A stretch of 64,000 bases of DNA, from assembly GCA_023664085.1 (NCBI GenBank), contig JAMPGE010000004.1:1-64000 (forward strand), given 5' to 3'. Source of the stretch: Muribaculum sp. Its GTDB lineage: Bacteria; Bacteroidota; Bacteroidia; Bacteroidales; Muribaculaceae. The position numbers and the translations under genes are program-made. This document shows, in pieces, positions 51,834 to 61,195 of this stretch (position 1 is its first letter; each line of letters opens with the position of its first letter). The notes under the pieces were generated by a model. The model was not told where the DNA came from. It searched no databases and saw only the letters and a list, made by a program, of their open reading frames with translations.

Positions 51834-53381
51834 TCAATCGGCAAGTTTCCTCAGTAAAGTATTGAGGCTTACTTGTTCCTTCAGCACTTTTTCGAGTTCG
51901 TCCACGCTCAGGCGCTGCTGCTCCATGCTGTCGCGGTGGCGCAGTGTCACACTGCCGTCTTCAAGGGTCTGATGGTCTACGGTGACACAATACGGAGTAC
52001 CCACGGCATCCTGACGGCGATAACGCTTGCCGATGGAGTCTTTTTCATCATAGCCGCATGTGAAGTCGAAGCGAAGTCGATGCTGGATTTCACGGGCCTT
52101 CTCGGGCAGTCCGTCTTTTTTCACCAAAGGAAGCACACAGCACTTCACCGGAGCCAGAGGGGCGGGGAAATGGAGCACCACTCGGTGGTCGCCGCCGCCA
52201 AGATCCTGATCTTCGTAGCAACTGCATAATACGCTTAGGAACATGCGGTCCACACCTATGGATGTCTCTATGACGTAGGGCACGTAGCTTTCATTGAGCT
52301 CAGGATCGAAATATTGAATTTTCTTGCCGGAGAACTTCTCGTGCTGGCTGAGGTCGAAGTTTGTACGTGAATGTATACCCTCCACTTCCTTGAAGCCAAA
52401 CGGCATGCGGAATTCAATATCGGTGGCTGCATTGGCATAATGGGCGAGTTTCTCATGGTCGTGGAAGCGATATTTGTCATCGCCAAGTCCCAGTGTCTTG
52501 TGCCATTTCAAGCGTGTCTGACGCCAGAAATCAAACCATTTCAGTTCTTCGCCGGGACGTACGAAAAACTGCATCTCCATCTGCTCGAATTCGCGCATAC
52601 GGAATATAAACTGACGGGCCACGATCTCGTTGCGGAAGGCCTTGCCGATCTGTGCTATACCGAAGGGCAACTTCATTCGACCGGTCTTCTGCACGTTAAG
52701 ATAGTTCACGAAAATGCCCTGAGCGGTCTCCGGACGCAGATACACTTCCATGGCACCGTCGGCCGTAGAGCCCATCTCCGTCTTGAACATCAGGTTAAAC
52801 TGGCGCACATCGGTCCAGTTTCGTGTGCCGCTGATGGGGCACACGATGCCGCAATCAAGGATTATCTGTCGTAATTCCTCAAGGTTGTTGGCATTCATCG
52901 CATCCGAAAAACGCTGGTGAAGTGCGTCGCGCTTCTTCTGATGCTCGATCACGCGGGGATTGGTCTGACGAAACATTGCTTCGTCGAAGCTGTCGCCGAA
53001 TCTTTTGGCCGCCTTGGCCACCTCCTTGTTTATCTTTTCGTCTATCTTGGCTATTTCATCTTCGATGAGCACATCGGCGCGATAACGCTTCTTGGAGTCT
53101 TTGTTGTCGATCAACGGATCGTTGAATGCATCCACGTGGCCCGAAGCCTTCCAGATGGTGGGATGCATGAAGATTGCGGAGTCTATGCCCACGATGTTGT
53201 CGTGAAGCATGGTCATAGCCTCCCACCAATAGCGTTTGATATTGTTTTTGAGTTCCACGCCGTTCTGTCCGTAGTCATATACAGCCGACAGGCCATCGTA
53301 GATCTCAGATGATTGAAACACAAACCCATATTCCTTGGCATGGGCGATTATAGTCTTGAAGACGTCTTCTTGTTTTGCCAT
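51834..53381 (-). CDS. glyQS: Glycine-tRNA ligase (dimeric type)
   Basis: The 515-residue class II synthetase is the single-chain alpha2 type, with RPETAQGIFVNYL, FRNEIVAR (motif 2), SIGVDRMFL (motif 3) and a C-terminal anticodon-binding domain starting APVKCCVLPL. It charges tRNA-Gly. It lies between valS upstream and lemA downstream in the same orientation. Confidence 0.97.
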   Translation of the reverse strand: MAKQEDVFKTIIAHAKEYGFVFQSSEIYDGLSAVYDYGQNGVELKNNIKRYWWEAMTMLHDNIVGIDSAIFMHPTIWKASGHVDAFNDPLIDNKDSKKRYRADVLIEDEIAKIDEKINKEVAKAAKRFGDSFDEAMFRQTNPRVIEHQKKRDALHQRFSDAMNANNLEELRQIILDCGIVCPISGTRNWTDVRQFNLMFKTEMGSTADGAMEVYLRPETAQGIFVNYLNVQKTGRMKLPFGIAQIGKAFRNEIVARQFIFRMREFEQMEMQFFVRPGEELKWFDFWRQTRLKWHKTLGLGDDKYRFHDHEKLAHYANAATDIEFRMPFGFKEVEGIHSRTNFDLSQHEKFSGKKIQYFDPELNESYVPYVIETSIGVDRMFLSVLCSCYEDQDLGGGDHRVVLHFPAPLAPVKCCVLPLVKKDGLPEKAREIQHRLRFDFTCGYDEKDSIGKRYRRQDAVGTPYCVTVDHQTLEDGSVTLRHRDSMEQQRLSVDELEKVLKEQVSLNTLLRKLAD

Positions 53382-53484
53382 TGTAGTATGCCCGATCCCG
53401 CATTGTCTTCCGCAGGGATTTCACGGGTGTATTATTTGTTATTTACTTTTTTACAGTTGAAGCTGGTTGACTTCGATGCCGGAA

Positions 53485-56115
53485 TCACTTGAATGCCTTG
53501 AGACTTTCTTCTATGGCTGCGAGTTTCTCCAGCGCGTCGGCTTCTTTCTTACGCTCAAGTGCCACTACCTTCTCCGGAGCATTGGCCACGAAGCGCTCGT
53601 TGGAAAGCTTCTTGCGCACGGTCTGCAGGAAGCCTTCGTAGTGAGCTTTGTCCTTTTCAAGTTTGCGGATCTCTTCCTCTACGTTTACGTTGCCCTCCAG
53701 AGGGATGCAGTATTCTACGGCCCCTACTCTAAAGGAGGCTGAGCCTGCGGGCTTTTCGTCTACCAGATCTATCATGTCAAGATTGCCCATCTTTTCGAGA
53801 ATGGCGTCGAGCATGCCGCTGTGGGGTCCCTTGATGAAAAGTTTGAGCGGCTCTTTTTGCGGTATCTGCTTCTGTTTGCGTACCGTACGTATGCCTGCCA
53901 CCACTTCCTTAAGATGCTCAAAGCCGGCCAGCACGGCATCATCGTATTCGCTGGCAAAAGGTAGCTGGGCATACATTATGCTTTCTCCTTCCTTGCGGTC
54001 TCTAAGATGCTGCCACAGTTCTTCCGTGATAAACGGCATAAAGGGATGCAGCATTCGCAGCAAAAGGTCGAAATAGTTTTGCACGGCATCATACGTAGCC
54101 TTATCCATAGGCTGCCCGTAGGCCGGCTTCACCACTTCCAGCAGCCAGCTGGAGAATTCGTCCCAGAAGAGTTTGTAGACCGTCATCAATGCCTCCGATA
54201 TACGGAATTTCTCCATCAGGTCGTTCATCTCGGCCAGTGCATTGTTAAGTTTGTCGCCAAACCATTCCAGACCAAGCTTGGCGCTTTCCGGCTGATAGAG
54301 GGTGGAGTCTACCTGCCATCCTTTCATGAGTCTGAAGGCGTTCCAGATCTTATTGCAGAAGTTGCGGCCCTGTTCACACAGTGAATCATCATACATGATA
54401 TCGTGGCCGGCAGGGGCGGCAAGCATCAGCCCCATCCTCACGCCGTCTGCCCCGTATTTCCCGATAAGTTCGAGAGGATCCGGGGAGTTGCCGAGACTTT
54501 TCGACATCTTGCGTCCGATTTTGTCTCTCACAATGCCTGTGAAATATACGTTGCCAAAGGGCTTGTCGCCGGCGAATTCATATCCGGCCATAATCATGCG
54601 GGCCACCCAGAAGAAGATGATGTCCGGAGCGGTGACAAGATCTGTGGTGGGATAATAATATTTGAATTCCTCGTTGTCGGGATCAAGTATGCCGTTAAAC
54701 AGCGACATCGGCCAGAGCCAGGAGCTGAACCATGTGTCAAGACAGTCTGGGTCCTGCACGAGCTTGTCTACTGTCAGACTCCTGTCGCCACTCTTTTCGA
54801 TGGCCTTAAGCAGGGCCTCTTCGGCATCGTGAGCCACCACAAAGCTGCCGTCGGGAAGAAACCATGCCGGTATACGATGGCCCCACCATAGCTGCCGGGA
54901 AATGCACCAGTCCTTGATGTTGGTCATCCAGTGGCGGTAGATATTCTTAAACTTCGAGGGCACAAATTTAATATCGTCGCTCTCCACTGCCTTCAGCGCT
55001 TCTTTGGCCATGCCGTCCATCTTCACGAACCATTGGGTGGACAGTTTGGGCTCTATCACTTCATCGGTACGCTCGGAGTGGCCCACTTTGTTGTCGTAAT
55101 CTTCAATTTTCTCAACGAGACCGGCCTCACGAAGATCTTCCATGATCTGTTTGCGCACTTCAAAACGGTCCATACCTACGTATAGGCGTCCGTTGTCGGA
55201 GATGGTGCCGTTGTCGTTGAATATATCGATGGATTCAAGATGGTATTTTTCGCCAAGCATGTAGTCGTTGACGTCATGGGCAGGAGTGACTTTCAGGCAT
55301 CCCGTGCCGAATTCCATCTCCACATACTCGTCCATGATTACGGGCACTTCCCTCCCTACGATGGGCACCGTAACTTTTTTTCCTTTGAGCCAGGTGTAGC
55401 GCTCGTCGTTGGGGTTTACACACACGGCCGTGTCGCCAAGTATAGTCTCCGGACGGGTGGTGGCCACTATGATGTATCTTCCATCCGGATCGTCCGCTAC
55501 CTTGTAACGCAGATAGAAGAGCTTGCTTTTCTCCTCCTTGTAGATCACTTCTTCATCGCTCAATGCAGTGAGGGCTTTGGGATCCCAGTTCACCATACGC
55601 ACGCCGCGGTAGATCAATCCTTTTTCATACAGGCGGCAGAACACTTCGATTACGCTCTTCGAACGGATTTCGTCCATAGTGAAGGCTGTACGCTCCCAGT
55701 CGCACGAGGCCCCCAGTTTGCGCAGTTGCTGCAGAATTATGCCACCGTATTTGTTGGTCCAGTCCCAGGCGTGGTTCAAAAACTCCTCGCGGCTGAGGTC
55801 GGACTTCTTCACTCCCTCCTGAGCAAGTTTGGCCACGACCTTGGCTTCCGTGGAGATAGCCGCATGGTCGGTGCCGGGCACCCACAGTGCGTTCTTGCCC
55901 ATCATGCGGGCCCTGCGAACCAGAATGTCCTGTATGGTGTTGTTCAACATGTGGCCCATATGGAGCACTCCGGTCACATTCGGGGGCGGAATCACGATGC
56001 AAAACGGTTCTCTCTCATCGGGTACGGAATGAAACAGGCCGTGTTCCATCCAATAATTATACCATTTGTCTTCTACGGCAGAAGGGTTATATTTGGTGGC
56101 TAATTCTTCACTCAT
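53485..56115 (-). CDS. valS: Valine-tRNA ligase
   Basis: The ATG at 56115 ([19 protein letters not shown]) is chosen over one at 56151 because it fits the family start; the product is 876 residues. The class I motifs are HMGHMLNN (HIGH) and KMSKS, with [13 protein letters not shown] before the first, an editing domain in between, and a C-terminal coiled-coil arm. It charges tRNA-Val. Confidence 0.98.
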   Translation of the reverse strand: MSEELATKYNPSAVEDKWYNYWMEHGLFHSVPDEREPFCIVIPPPNVTGVLHMGHMLNNTIQDILVRRARMMGKNALWVPGTDHAAISTEAKVVAKLAQEGVKKSDLSREEFLNHAWDWTNKYGGIILQQLRKLGASCDWERTAFTMDEIRSKSVIEVFCRLYEKGLIYRGVRMVNWDPKALTALSDEEVIYKEEKSKLFYLRYKVADDPDGRYIIVATTRPETILGDTAVCVNPNDERYTWLKGKKVTVPIVGREVPVIMDEYVEMEFGTGCLKVTPAHDVNDYMLGEKYHLESIDIFNDNGTISDNGRLYVGMDRFEVRKQIMEDLREAGLVEKIEDYDNKVGHSERTDEVIEPKLSTQWFVKMDGMAKEALKAVESDDIKFVPSKFKNIYRHWMTNIKDWCISRQLWWGHRIPAWFLPDGSFVVAHDAEEALLKAIEKSGDRSLTVDKLVQDPDCLDTWFSSWLWPMSLFNGILDPDNEEFKYYYPTTDLVTAPDIIFFWVARMIMAGYEFAGDKPFGNVYFTGIVRDKIGRKMSKSLGNSPDPLELIGKYGADGVRMGLMLAAPAGHDIMYDDSLCEQGRNFCNKIWNAFRLMKGWQVDSTLYQPESAKLGLEWFGDKLNNALAEMNDLMEKFRISEALMTVYKLFWDEFSSWLLEVVKPAYGQPMDKATYDAVQNYFDLLLRMLHPFMPFITEELWQHLRDRKEGESIMYAQLPFASEYDDAVLAGFEHLKEVVAGIRTVRKQKQIPQKEPLKLFIKGPHSGMLDAILEKMGNLDMIDLVDEKPAGSASFRVGAVEYCIPLEGNVNVEEEIRKLEKDKAHYEGFLQTVRKKLSNERFVANAPEKVVALERKKEADALEKLAAIEESLKAFK

Positions 56116-56279
56116 TGTCAAATCTAATTTGAGAAGTTTCTTTGGTTTCAATCCACAAAATTAGCAAAATTTGTCTAATTTTGCATCCTATTCGCGACTA
56201 AGTTGCATTCTTTGCACGTTTTTTTGTTGTTCACAGCTCTTATAGAAGTTGTTCTGAACCGCTCCATAATAAAATATAT

Positions 56280-57785
56280 ATGAAACTCTTTAAATATTTC
56301 CTTTCCCTTCTTCTTCTCTCGGCCGTGTATTTGTGCCCGCTCGCCCAGAATCCCAAACGTGAATTCCGGGGGGCATGGCTCCACGTTATAGGACAGAGCC
56401 AATGGCAAAACAAGTCCACAGAGCAGGCACAGGCATATATCCGCGATCAGTTTGACAAACTGCAGGCCGCCGGTTGCAATGCGGTAATATTTCAGGTGCG
56501 GCCCACTGCCGACGCGGTCTATAAATCAGATTATGAGCCCTGGTCAGCCTGGCTCACCGGCAAAAGGGGAAAAGCCCCCTCCCCCATGTGGGACCCTATG
56601 GAATATGCCATTCAAGAGGCCCACAAACGCGGTATGGAATTTCATGCATGGCTTAATCCTTACCGCGTCACGTCTTCGGCCAAGGAAGTGCTCCCCGCCG
56701 ATCACCCTTCCCGCAAGGAGCCCCATAGATTTGTAAAATACAATGGCCAGGTGCTCTTTGACCCCGCCTATCAGGAAAACCGCGATTTTATTTGCCTTAT
56801 CGTAGAAGACATTATGAAGCGCTACGATGTAGACGCTATCCATATAGATGACTATTTCTACCCTTATCCCGCTGCCGGACAGAAGTTTCCCGATGATGCC
56901 AGCTACGCCAAATTCGGCAACGGCATCAACCGAAACGACTGGCGACGCCACAACGTCAACCTCCTCATTGAGCAACTCCATTCCACCATCAAACGAACCA
57001 AGCCATGGGTGAGATTCGGCATCAGTCCCTTCGGGATCTGGCGCAACAAACGCACCGATCCCAAAGGCTCCAACTCCACCGGACTTCAGAATTACGATGA
57101 CCTTTACGCCGACATTCTGCTTTGGGATAAGGAAGGTTGGGTGGATTATCTGGTGCCTCAGTTGTATTGGAGTCTCGACACCAAAGCCGCTCCAAGCCGT
57201 CATCTTGCCAAATGGTGGAACGACAATATTCACAATTCCGACCTGTATATCGGTCAAGACACAAAACGGACCATGGACAGTGCCGATCCCGGAAATCACG
57301 ATAAAAATGAACTGGACACCAAGGTAACGCTTTCGCGCGTACTCCCGAAAGTGGGGGGTAACGTATGGTGGCACGGCTATTGGGTCACCGATAACTATAA
57401 AGGAGTGGCCGACTCACTGGCTCTTAAATATCAATCCACAATCGCTCTTCCGCCTGCCTACGGCAGTCTTTCAAAACGTCCGGATCCCGTGAAAAATCTT
57501 CAGATCAACCGCGAAAGCGGAAAGACTTTCCTTACCTGGACTCCTCCCGCTCTCTCCGGCAAACCTTCGGAGACTGATGCCGTGAAGTTTGTGGTATATG
57601 AGTTTTACCCCGGTGAGGACAGCGATGATCTTGAAGATTCCCAGACCATTATTGCCATGACTCCCTACAACCGTGTGCTCATTGCCGATGACGCCGACCC
57701 AAAATCCGTGAAGGGACTGACATTCGCCGTGACATCCCTCGACAGAATGAACCGCGAGTCTGCCCCCGCAAAACTAAAACTTTAA
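56280..57785 (+). CDS. Family 10-like glycosylhydrolase (GHL10/YngK type), secreted
   Basis: The 501-residue protein has a signal peptide (1-23) and a TIM-barrel GHL10 domain (about 25-370): REFRGAWLHV, NAVIFQVRPTADAVY, the DAIHIDDYFYPYP acid motif and VPQLYWSL. A fibronectin-like C-terminal domain (about 400-501) follows. Members are predicted to act on cell-wall or dietary glycans. It is followed after 4 bases by the TIGR02757 gene. Confidence 0.9.
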   Translation: MKLFKYFLSLLLLSAVYLCPLAQNPKREFRGAWLHVIGQSQWQNKSTEQAQAYIRDQFDKLQAAGCNAVIFQVRPTADAVYKSDYEPWSAWLTGKRGKAPSPMWDPMEYAIQEAHKRGMEFHAWLNPYRVTSSAKEVLPADHPSRKEPHRFVKYNGQVLFDPAYQENRDFICLIVEDIMKRYDVDAIHIDDYFYPYPAAGQKFPDDASYAKFGNGINRNDWRRHNVNLLIEQLHSTIKRTKPWVRFGISPFGIWRNKRTDPKGSNSTGLQNYDDLYADILLWDKEGWVDYLVPQLYWSLDTKAAPSRHLAKWWNDNIHNSDLYIGQDTKRTMDSADPGNHDKNELDTKVTLSRVLPKVGGNVWWHGYWVTDNYKGVADSLALKYQSTIALPPAYGSLSKRPDPVKNLQINRESGKTFLTWTPPALSGKPSETDAVKFVVYEFYPGEDSDDLEDSQTIIAMTPYNRVLIADDADPKSVKGLTFAVTSLDRMNRESAPAKLKL

Positions 57786-57789
57786 GGTA

Positions 57790-58548
57790 ATGGACAAAGA
57801 TATTGTGGATCTGCTCGATTCAGAGGCTCGCAGGATAAATCGCCCGGAGTTTATCGTCAACGATCCGGTGCAGTTTCCCCGCAGGTTTTCCCGTATCGAA
57901 GATATTGAAATCACCGCTTTTCTGGCGGCCACCTTGGCTTGGGGCAACCGCAAAATGATATGCCGCGACATTGACCGGATGCTCTTTCTGATGGATCATC
58001 AGCCATATCAATACGTGCTTGAGGAGGGCTACGAAGATCTCGACCCTAGTCTCAACATCCATCGCACTTTCTTCGCACGCAATCTGCAATATTATCTGAG
58101 AGGACTTCGCAGAATTTATCTTGACTACGGCTCTATCGATAATCTTTGCCGCGCAAGCGGCGCCAATCTCTCAGAGGCCCCTGCCTGGGCTCTTGTGGAG
58201 AGAATGCTTGGAATTTTGGCAGATGCCAACAGCGGCGCTGCCGACAACAGATGTCTCCCTTTCAATTTGAGACAGACTGCCCTCAAGCGTATCAATATGG
58301 CTCTGCGATGGCTTGTGCGCGATGACGGGATCGTAGACATGGGCATATGGGAAAGCCTTGACAAAAGCCAACTGTATATTCCTCTTGATGTGCACGTGGG
58401 CAATACTGCCCGCGACCTTGGACTACTTTCCCGCAAGGCCAACGATCGCCGGAGTGTGGAACTTCTCACAGCCCGGCTGCGCAATCTCCGTCCGCAGGAT
58501 CCGGTGTATTACGATTATGCCCTTTTCGGCATTGGCGTGGGCGAGTGA
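57790..58548 (+). CDS. TIGR02757/DUF2400 family protein
   Basis: The 252-residue protein matches TIGR02757, with DIEITAFLAATLAWGNRKMI near residues 37-56 and IPLDVHVGNTARDLGLL near 200-217. The family is conserved in Bacteroidetes and resembles helix-hairpin-helix DNA glycosylases, but its activity is not established. It starts 4 bases after the glycosylhydrolase stop and is presumably co-transcribed. Confidence 0.9.
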   Translation: MDKDIVDLLDSEARRINRPEFIVNDPVQFPRRFSRIEDIEITAFLAATLAWGNRKMICRDIDRMLFLMDHQPYQYVLEEGYEDLDPSLNIHRTFFARNLQYYLRGLRRIYLDYGSIDNLCRASGANLSEAPAWALVERMLGILADANSGAADNRCLPFNLRQTALKRINMALRWLVRDDGIVDMGIWESLDKSQLYIPLDVHVGNTARDLGLLSRKANDRRSVELLTARLRNLRPQDPVYYDYALFGIGVGE

Positions 58549-58582
58549 ATTTGGTTGATGGTTGATAGTTGATGGCGCGGTA

Positions 58583-59809
58583 TTAGAAAAAGGCGTAGGC
58601 TATCGCCACCGCGGCTATTGCTCCCACCACATCGGCCAGAAGAGCGTAGCCTGCCGCATAACGGGTCTTGCTCACTCCCACTGATCCGAAATACACGGCC
58701 AATATATAGAATGTAGTGTCGGTGCTTCCCCTTACGCATGCAGCGAGTTTGCTCACGAAGGCGTCCGGACCGCTCGTCTTCATCACATCAAGCATCATAG
58801 CGCAGCTGCCGCTGCCGCTCAAAGGCTTCATAAGCATTGTGGGCAATGCACCTACCCATTGCGTGTCAGCTCCGGTAAGTCCTACCAGCCATTCCACGCC
58901 ACCCGTAAGCATCTCCAATGCTCCCGAAGCCCGAAACATCCCTATACCCACCAGAATAGCCACCAGATACGGGATGATCATCACCGCTGTCTTGAATCCT
59001 TCCTTCGCTCCTTCTATAAAGGTGTCGTAGACCCGTATCTTTTTTCGTATGCCGGCCCCAAGAAAGGATATGATCACGCTGAAAAGTATGAAATTCGCAC
59101 CAAAAGTGGAATACTCCTGCACCTTATCCGCCGGCAGCGATGCAAAAAACCACGTCACCAGACCTACGGCCAGTGCTATACCTCCAAACCAACATGCCAA
59201 AGTGCGGTCAAAACGTATTCGCTGCTTGATACACAAGGCCGTAAGCCCTACAAGCGTAGCTATGGCCGTGGCGATGAGTATGGGTATGAAGACGTCGGTG
59301 GGATTGGCGGCTCCCCCCTGTGCCCTATACATCATGATGCTTATCGGGATCAGACACAGTCCAGAACTATTTAGCACAAGAAACATTATCATGGCATCCG
59401 TGGCCGTGTCCTTTCGCGGATTCAGACTCTGCATCTCCTGCATAGCCTTTAGCCCCATGGGGGTGGCCGCGTTGTCCAGTCCGAGCATATTGGCCGATAT
59501 GTTCATAAAGATGGCACCGTAGGCCGGATGGCCCTTGGGAATGCCCGGAAACAATCTTGAGAAAAACGGACTGATAATTCTGCTGAAAAACTCCGTGACT
59601 CCTCCCCGCTCCCCTATCTTCATTATTCCCAACCATAGAGTGAGCACTCCGGTCAGTCCAAGCGACACTTCAAAAGCAAAGGCCGCCTGATCAAAAGAAG
59701 CGTTCATAATGGATGACCATATCTGCATGTCGCCCGCAAATAGCGTTCGGCACAGTGCCACTGCGAAGGCAATGACAAAGAAGGCTATCCATATCCAGTT
59801 GAGTACCAT
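58583..59809 (-). CDS. SpmA-SpmB fusion membrane protein (nucleoside-recognition/Gate domains)
   Basis: The 408-residue protein has two Gate domains: the first with NISANMLGLDNAATPMGLKA (SpmA-like) and the second with KEGFKTAVMIIPYLVAIL and SGSGSCAMMLDVMKTSGPDA (SpmB-like). In endospore formers the two are separate genes for spore maturation; Bacteroidetes encode them as one protein that cannot have that role, and transport of a small molecule is likely. It lies 21 bases downstream of trpS. Confidence 0.9.
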   Translation of the reverse strand: MVLNWIWIAFFVIAFAVALCRTLFAGDMQIWSSIMNASFDQAAFAFEVSLGLTGVLTLWLGIMKIGERGGVTEFFSRIISPFFSRLFPGIPKGHPAYGAIFMNISANMLGLDNAATPMGLKAMQEMQSLNPRKDTATDAMIMFLVLNSSGLCLIPISIMMYRAQGGAANPTDVFIPILIATAIATLVGLTALCIKQRIRFDRTLACWFGGIALAVGLVTWFFASLPADKVQEYSTFGANFILFSVIISFLGAGIRKKIRVYDTFIEGAKEGFKTAVMIIPYLVAILVGIGMFRASGALEMLTGGVEWLVGLTGADTQWVGALPTMLMKPLSGSGSCAMMLDVMKTSGPDAFVSKLAACVRGSTDTTFYILAVYFGSVGVSKTRYAAGYALLADVVGAIAAVAIAYAFF

Positions 59810-59830
59810 GAAGCGAAAGCCGAAGCGGAA

Positions 59831-60913
59831 TCAAATCTTTCGGATTCCCATGATTTCACGCACGTCGCGCAGAGTGTCGGCTGCCACTGCCCGTGCATTC
59901 TCGGCGCCCTGCTTCACCACGCGGCTCAGGTATTCTTCGTTGCTGCGGATGTCAAGTATGCGTTCCCGGATGGGAAGTGTAATCTTAAGCATATCCTCTG
60001 CCAATTGCTTTTTCATGTCGCCGTAGCGTATGGAGCAGTCGGCGTATTTGCCGCGATAGAAGTCGCCCGCCTCTTTGCCGCTTACAAGATCCAGTAAAGT
60101 AAACAGGTTGGCCACAGGCTGGCTCGGTGTCTGCCCGGGCTCCTTAGGTCCTTCGTCGGTGACGGCGCGCATCACTTTCTTGCGCAGTGTCTTCTCATCA
60201 TCGATCAAGTAGATGCAGTTGCCTTCGCTTTTGCCCATTTTGCCGCTGCCGTCGAGTCCGGGTACCTTGATGGCTTCTCCACCGAAATTGAAGTTGACGG
60301 GTTCTCCGAAGTATTCCACGCCGTAGAATGAATTGAAGCGGCGGGCAAACCGTCTTGTGAGTTCCAGATGCTGCTCCTGATCCTTGCCTACCGGCACATA
60401 ATCGGCTTTCTGAATGAGAATATCCACTGCCATAAGCGTAGGATAGGTCAGCAATCCGGCGTTGACCCGCTGATTGGTCTGGTTGCCGATTATTTCTTTT
60501 TCAATCTCATCGCTTTCGCTCTTTATGCCCAAGGCCTTGCGTGCCTTGTCTTTAAAGGATGCCGTACGCATCAATTCCCCTATTCCCACGTGCATATTCA
60601 TCAAAAGATACATCTCTGAGAGTTCGGGCACATCGCTCTGCACGAAGATAGTGTTCTTATCCGGATCAAGACCTGCCGCCAGATATTCGGCGAGTATATC
60701 CTTCACGCTGTCGTGGAGAGATTTAGGATCCGGATGGGTGGTCAGTGCATGCAGGTCGGCCACAAAATATCTGCAGTCGAAGTCATCCTGCATTCTCACG
60801 AATTTGGAGAGGGCTCCGAAGTAATTGCCGAGATGTAGGTTGCCGGTGGAGCGAATGCCACTGAGTACTATCTTTCTTCCTTCTTTTCCTGTATCCTTTG
60901 TATTGTCTGCCAT
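59831..60913 (-). CDS. trpS: Tryptophan-tRNA ligase
   Basis: The 360-residue class I synthetase has GNLHLGNYFGA (HIGH type) near residue 24 and KMGKSEGN (KMSKS type). It charges tRNA-Trp. A minus-strand TAAATTTG at 60967-60960 may be its -7 box. The upstream region holds the repeat motif at 60989-61126. Confidence 0.97.
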   Translation of the reverse strand: MADNTKDTGKEGRKIVLSGIRSTGNLHLGNYFGALSKFVRMQDDFDCRYFVADLHALTTHPDPKSLHDSVKDILAEYLAAGLDPDKNTIFVQSDVPELSEMYLLMNMHVGIGELMRTASFKDKARKALGIKSESDEIEKEIIGNQTNQRVNAGLLTYPTLMAVDILIQKADYVPVGKDQEQHLELTRRFARRFNSFYGVEYFGEPVNFNFGGEAIKVPGLDGSGKMGKSEGNCIYLIDDEKTLRKKVMRAVTDEGPKEPGQTPSQPVANLFTLLDLVSGKEAGDFYRGKYADCSIRYGDMKKQLAEDMLKITLPIRERILDIRSNEEYLSRVVKQGAENARAVAADTLRDVREIMGIRKI

Positions 60914-60988
60914 ATTTGATGTGTATACTGGGTTTTGTATTCGTTTCTTATTTATCCTGCAAATTTAACAAATTTTACGAAATATATG

Positions 60989-61126
60989 TTGAAGTTGTCT
61001 AAACTTCAATATATGTTTTCTCATTTCAAAATAAAAATTTTTTCCGAATCCAGTGTTATCTCCATAAATTATTTCAAATTTTTTGGTCTATTTGGAATAT
61101 TTCTTGTATTTTTGTGACAACTTCAT
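60989..61126. repeat. Repeat pair resembling the ends at 47742-47940
   Basis: The 18-base motif at 60989-61006 is identical to that at 47743-47760 and is followed by AAACTTCAA, making a short hairpin. An inverted partner GACAACTTCA lies at 61116-61125. The interior is AT-rich with no gene. The right end falls at the predicted start site of the amylase. Confidence 0.4.
61082..61114 (+). promoter_or_regulatory. Promoter of the amylase gene
   Basis: TTTG (61082-61085) and TATTTTTG (61107-61114) are 21 bases apart, within the Bacteroidetes range. The start would be near 61122 with a 75-base leader. Confidence 0.6.
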
Positions 61127-61195
61127 GGAATTTTTAGGTCATTTTTCAGACCTCGCTTAACTATTTTTTTCTTACACAATTAATTAACTTAAATC

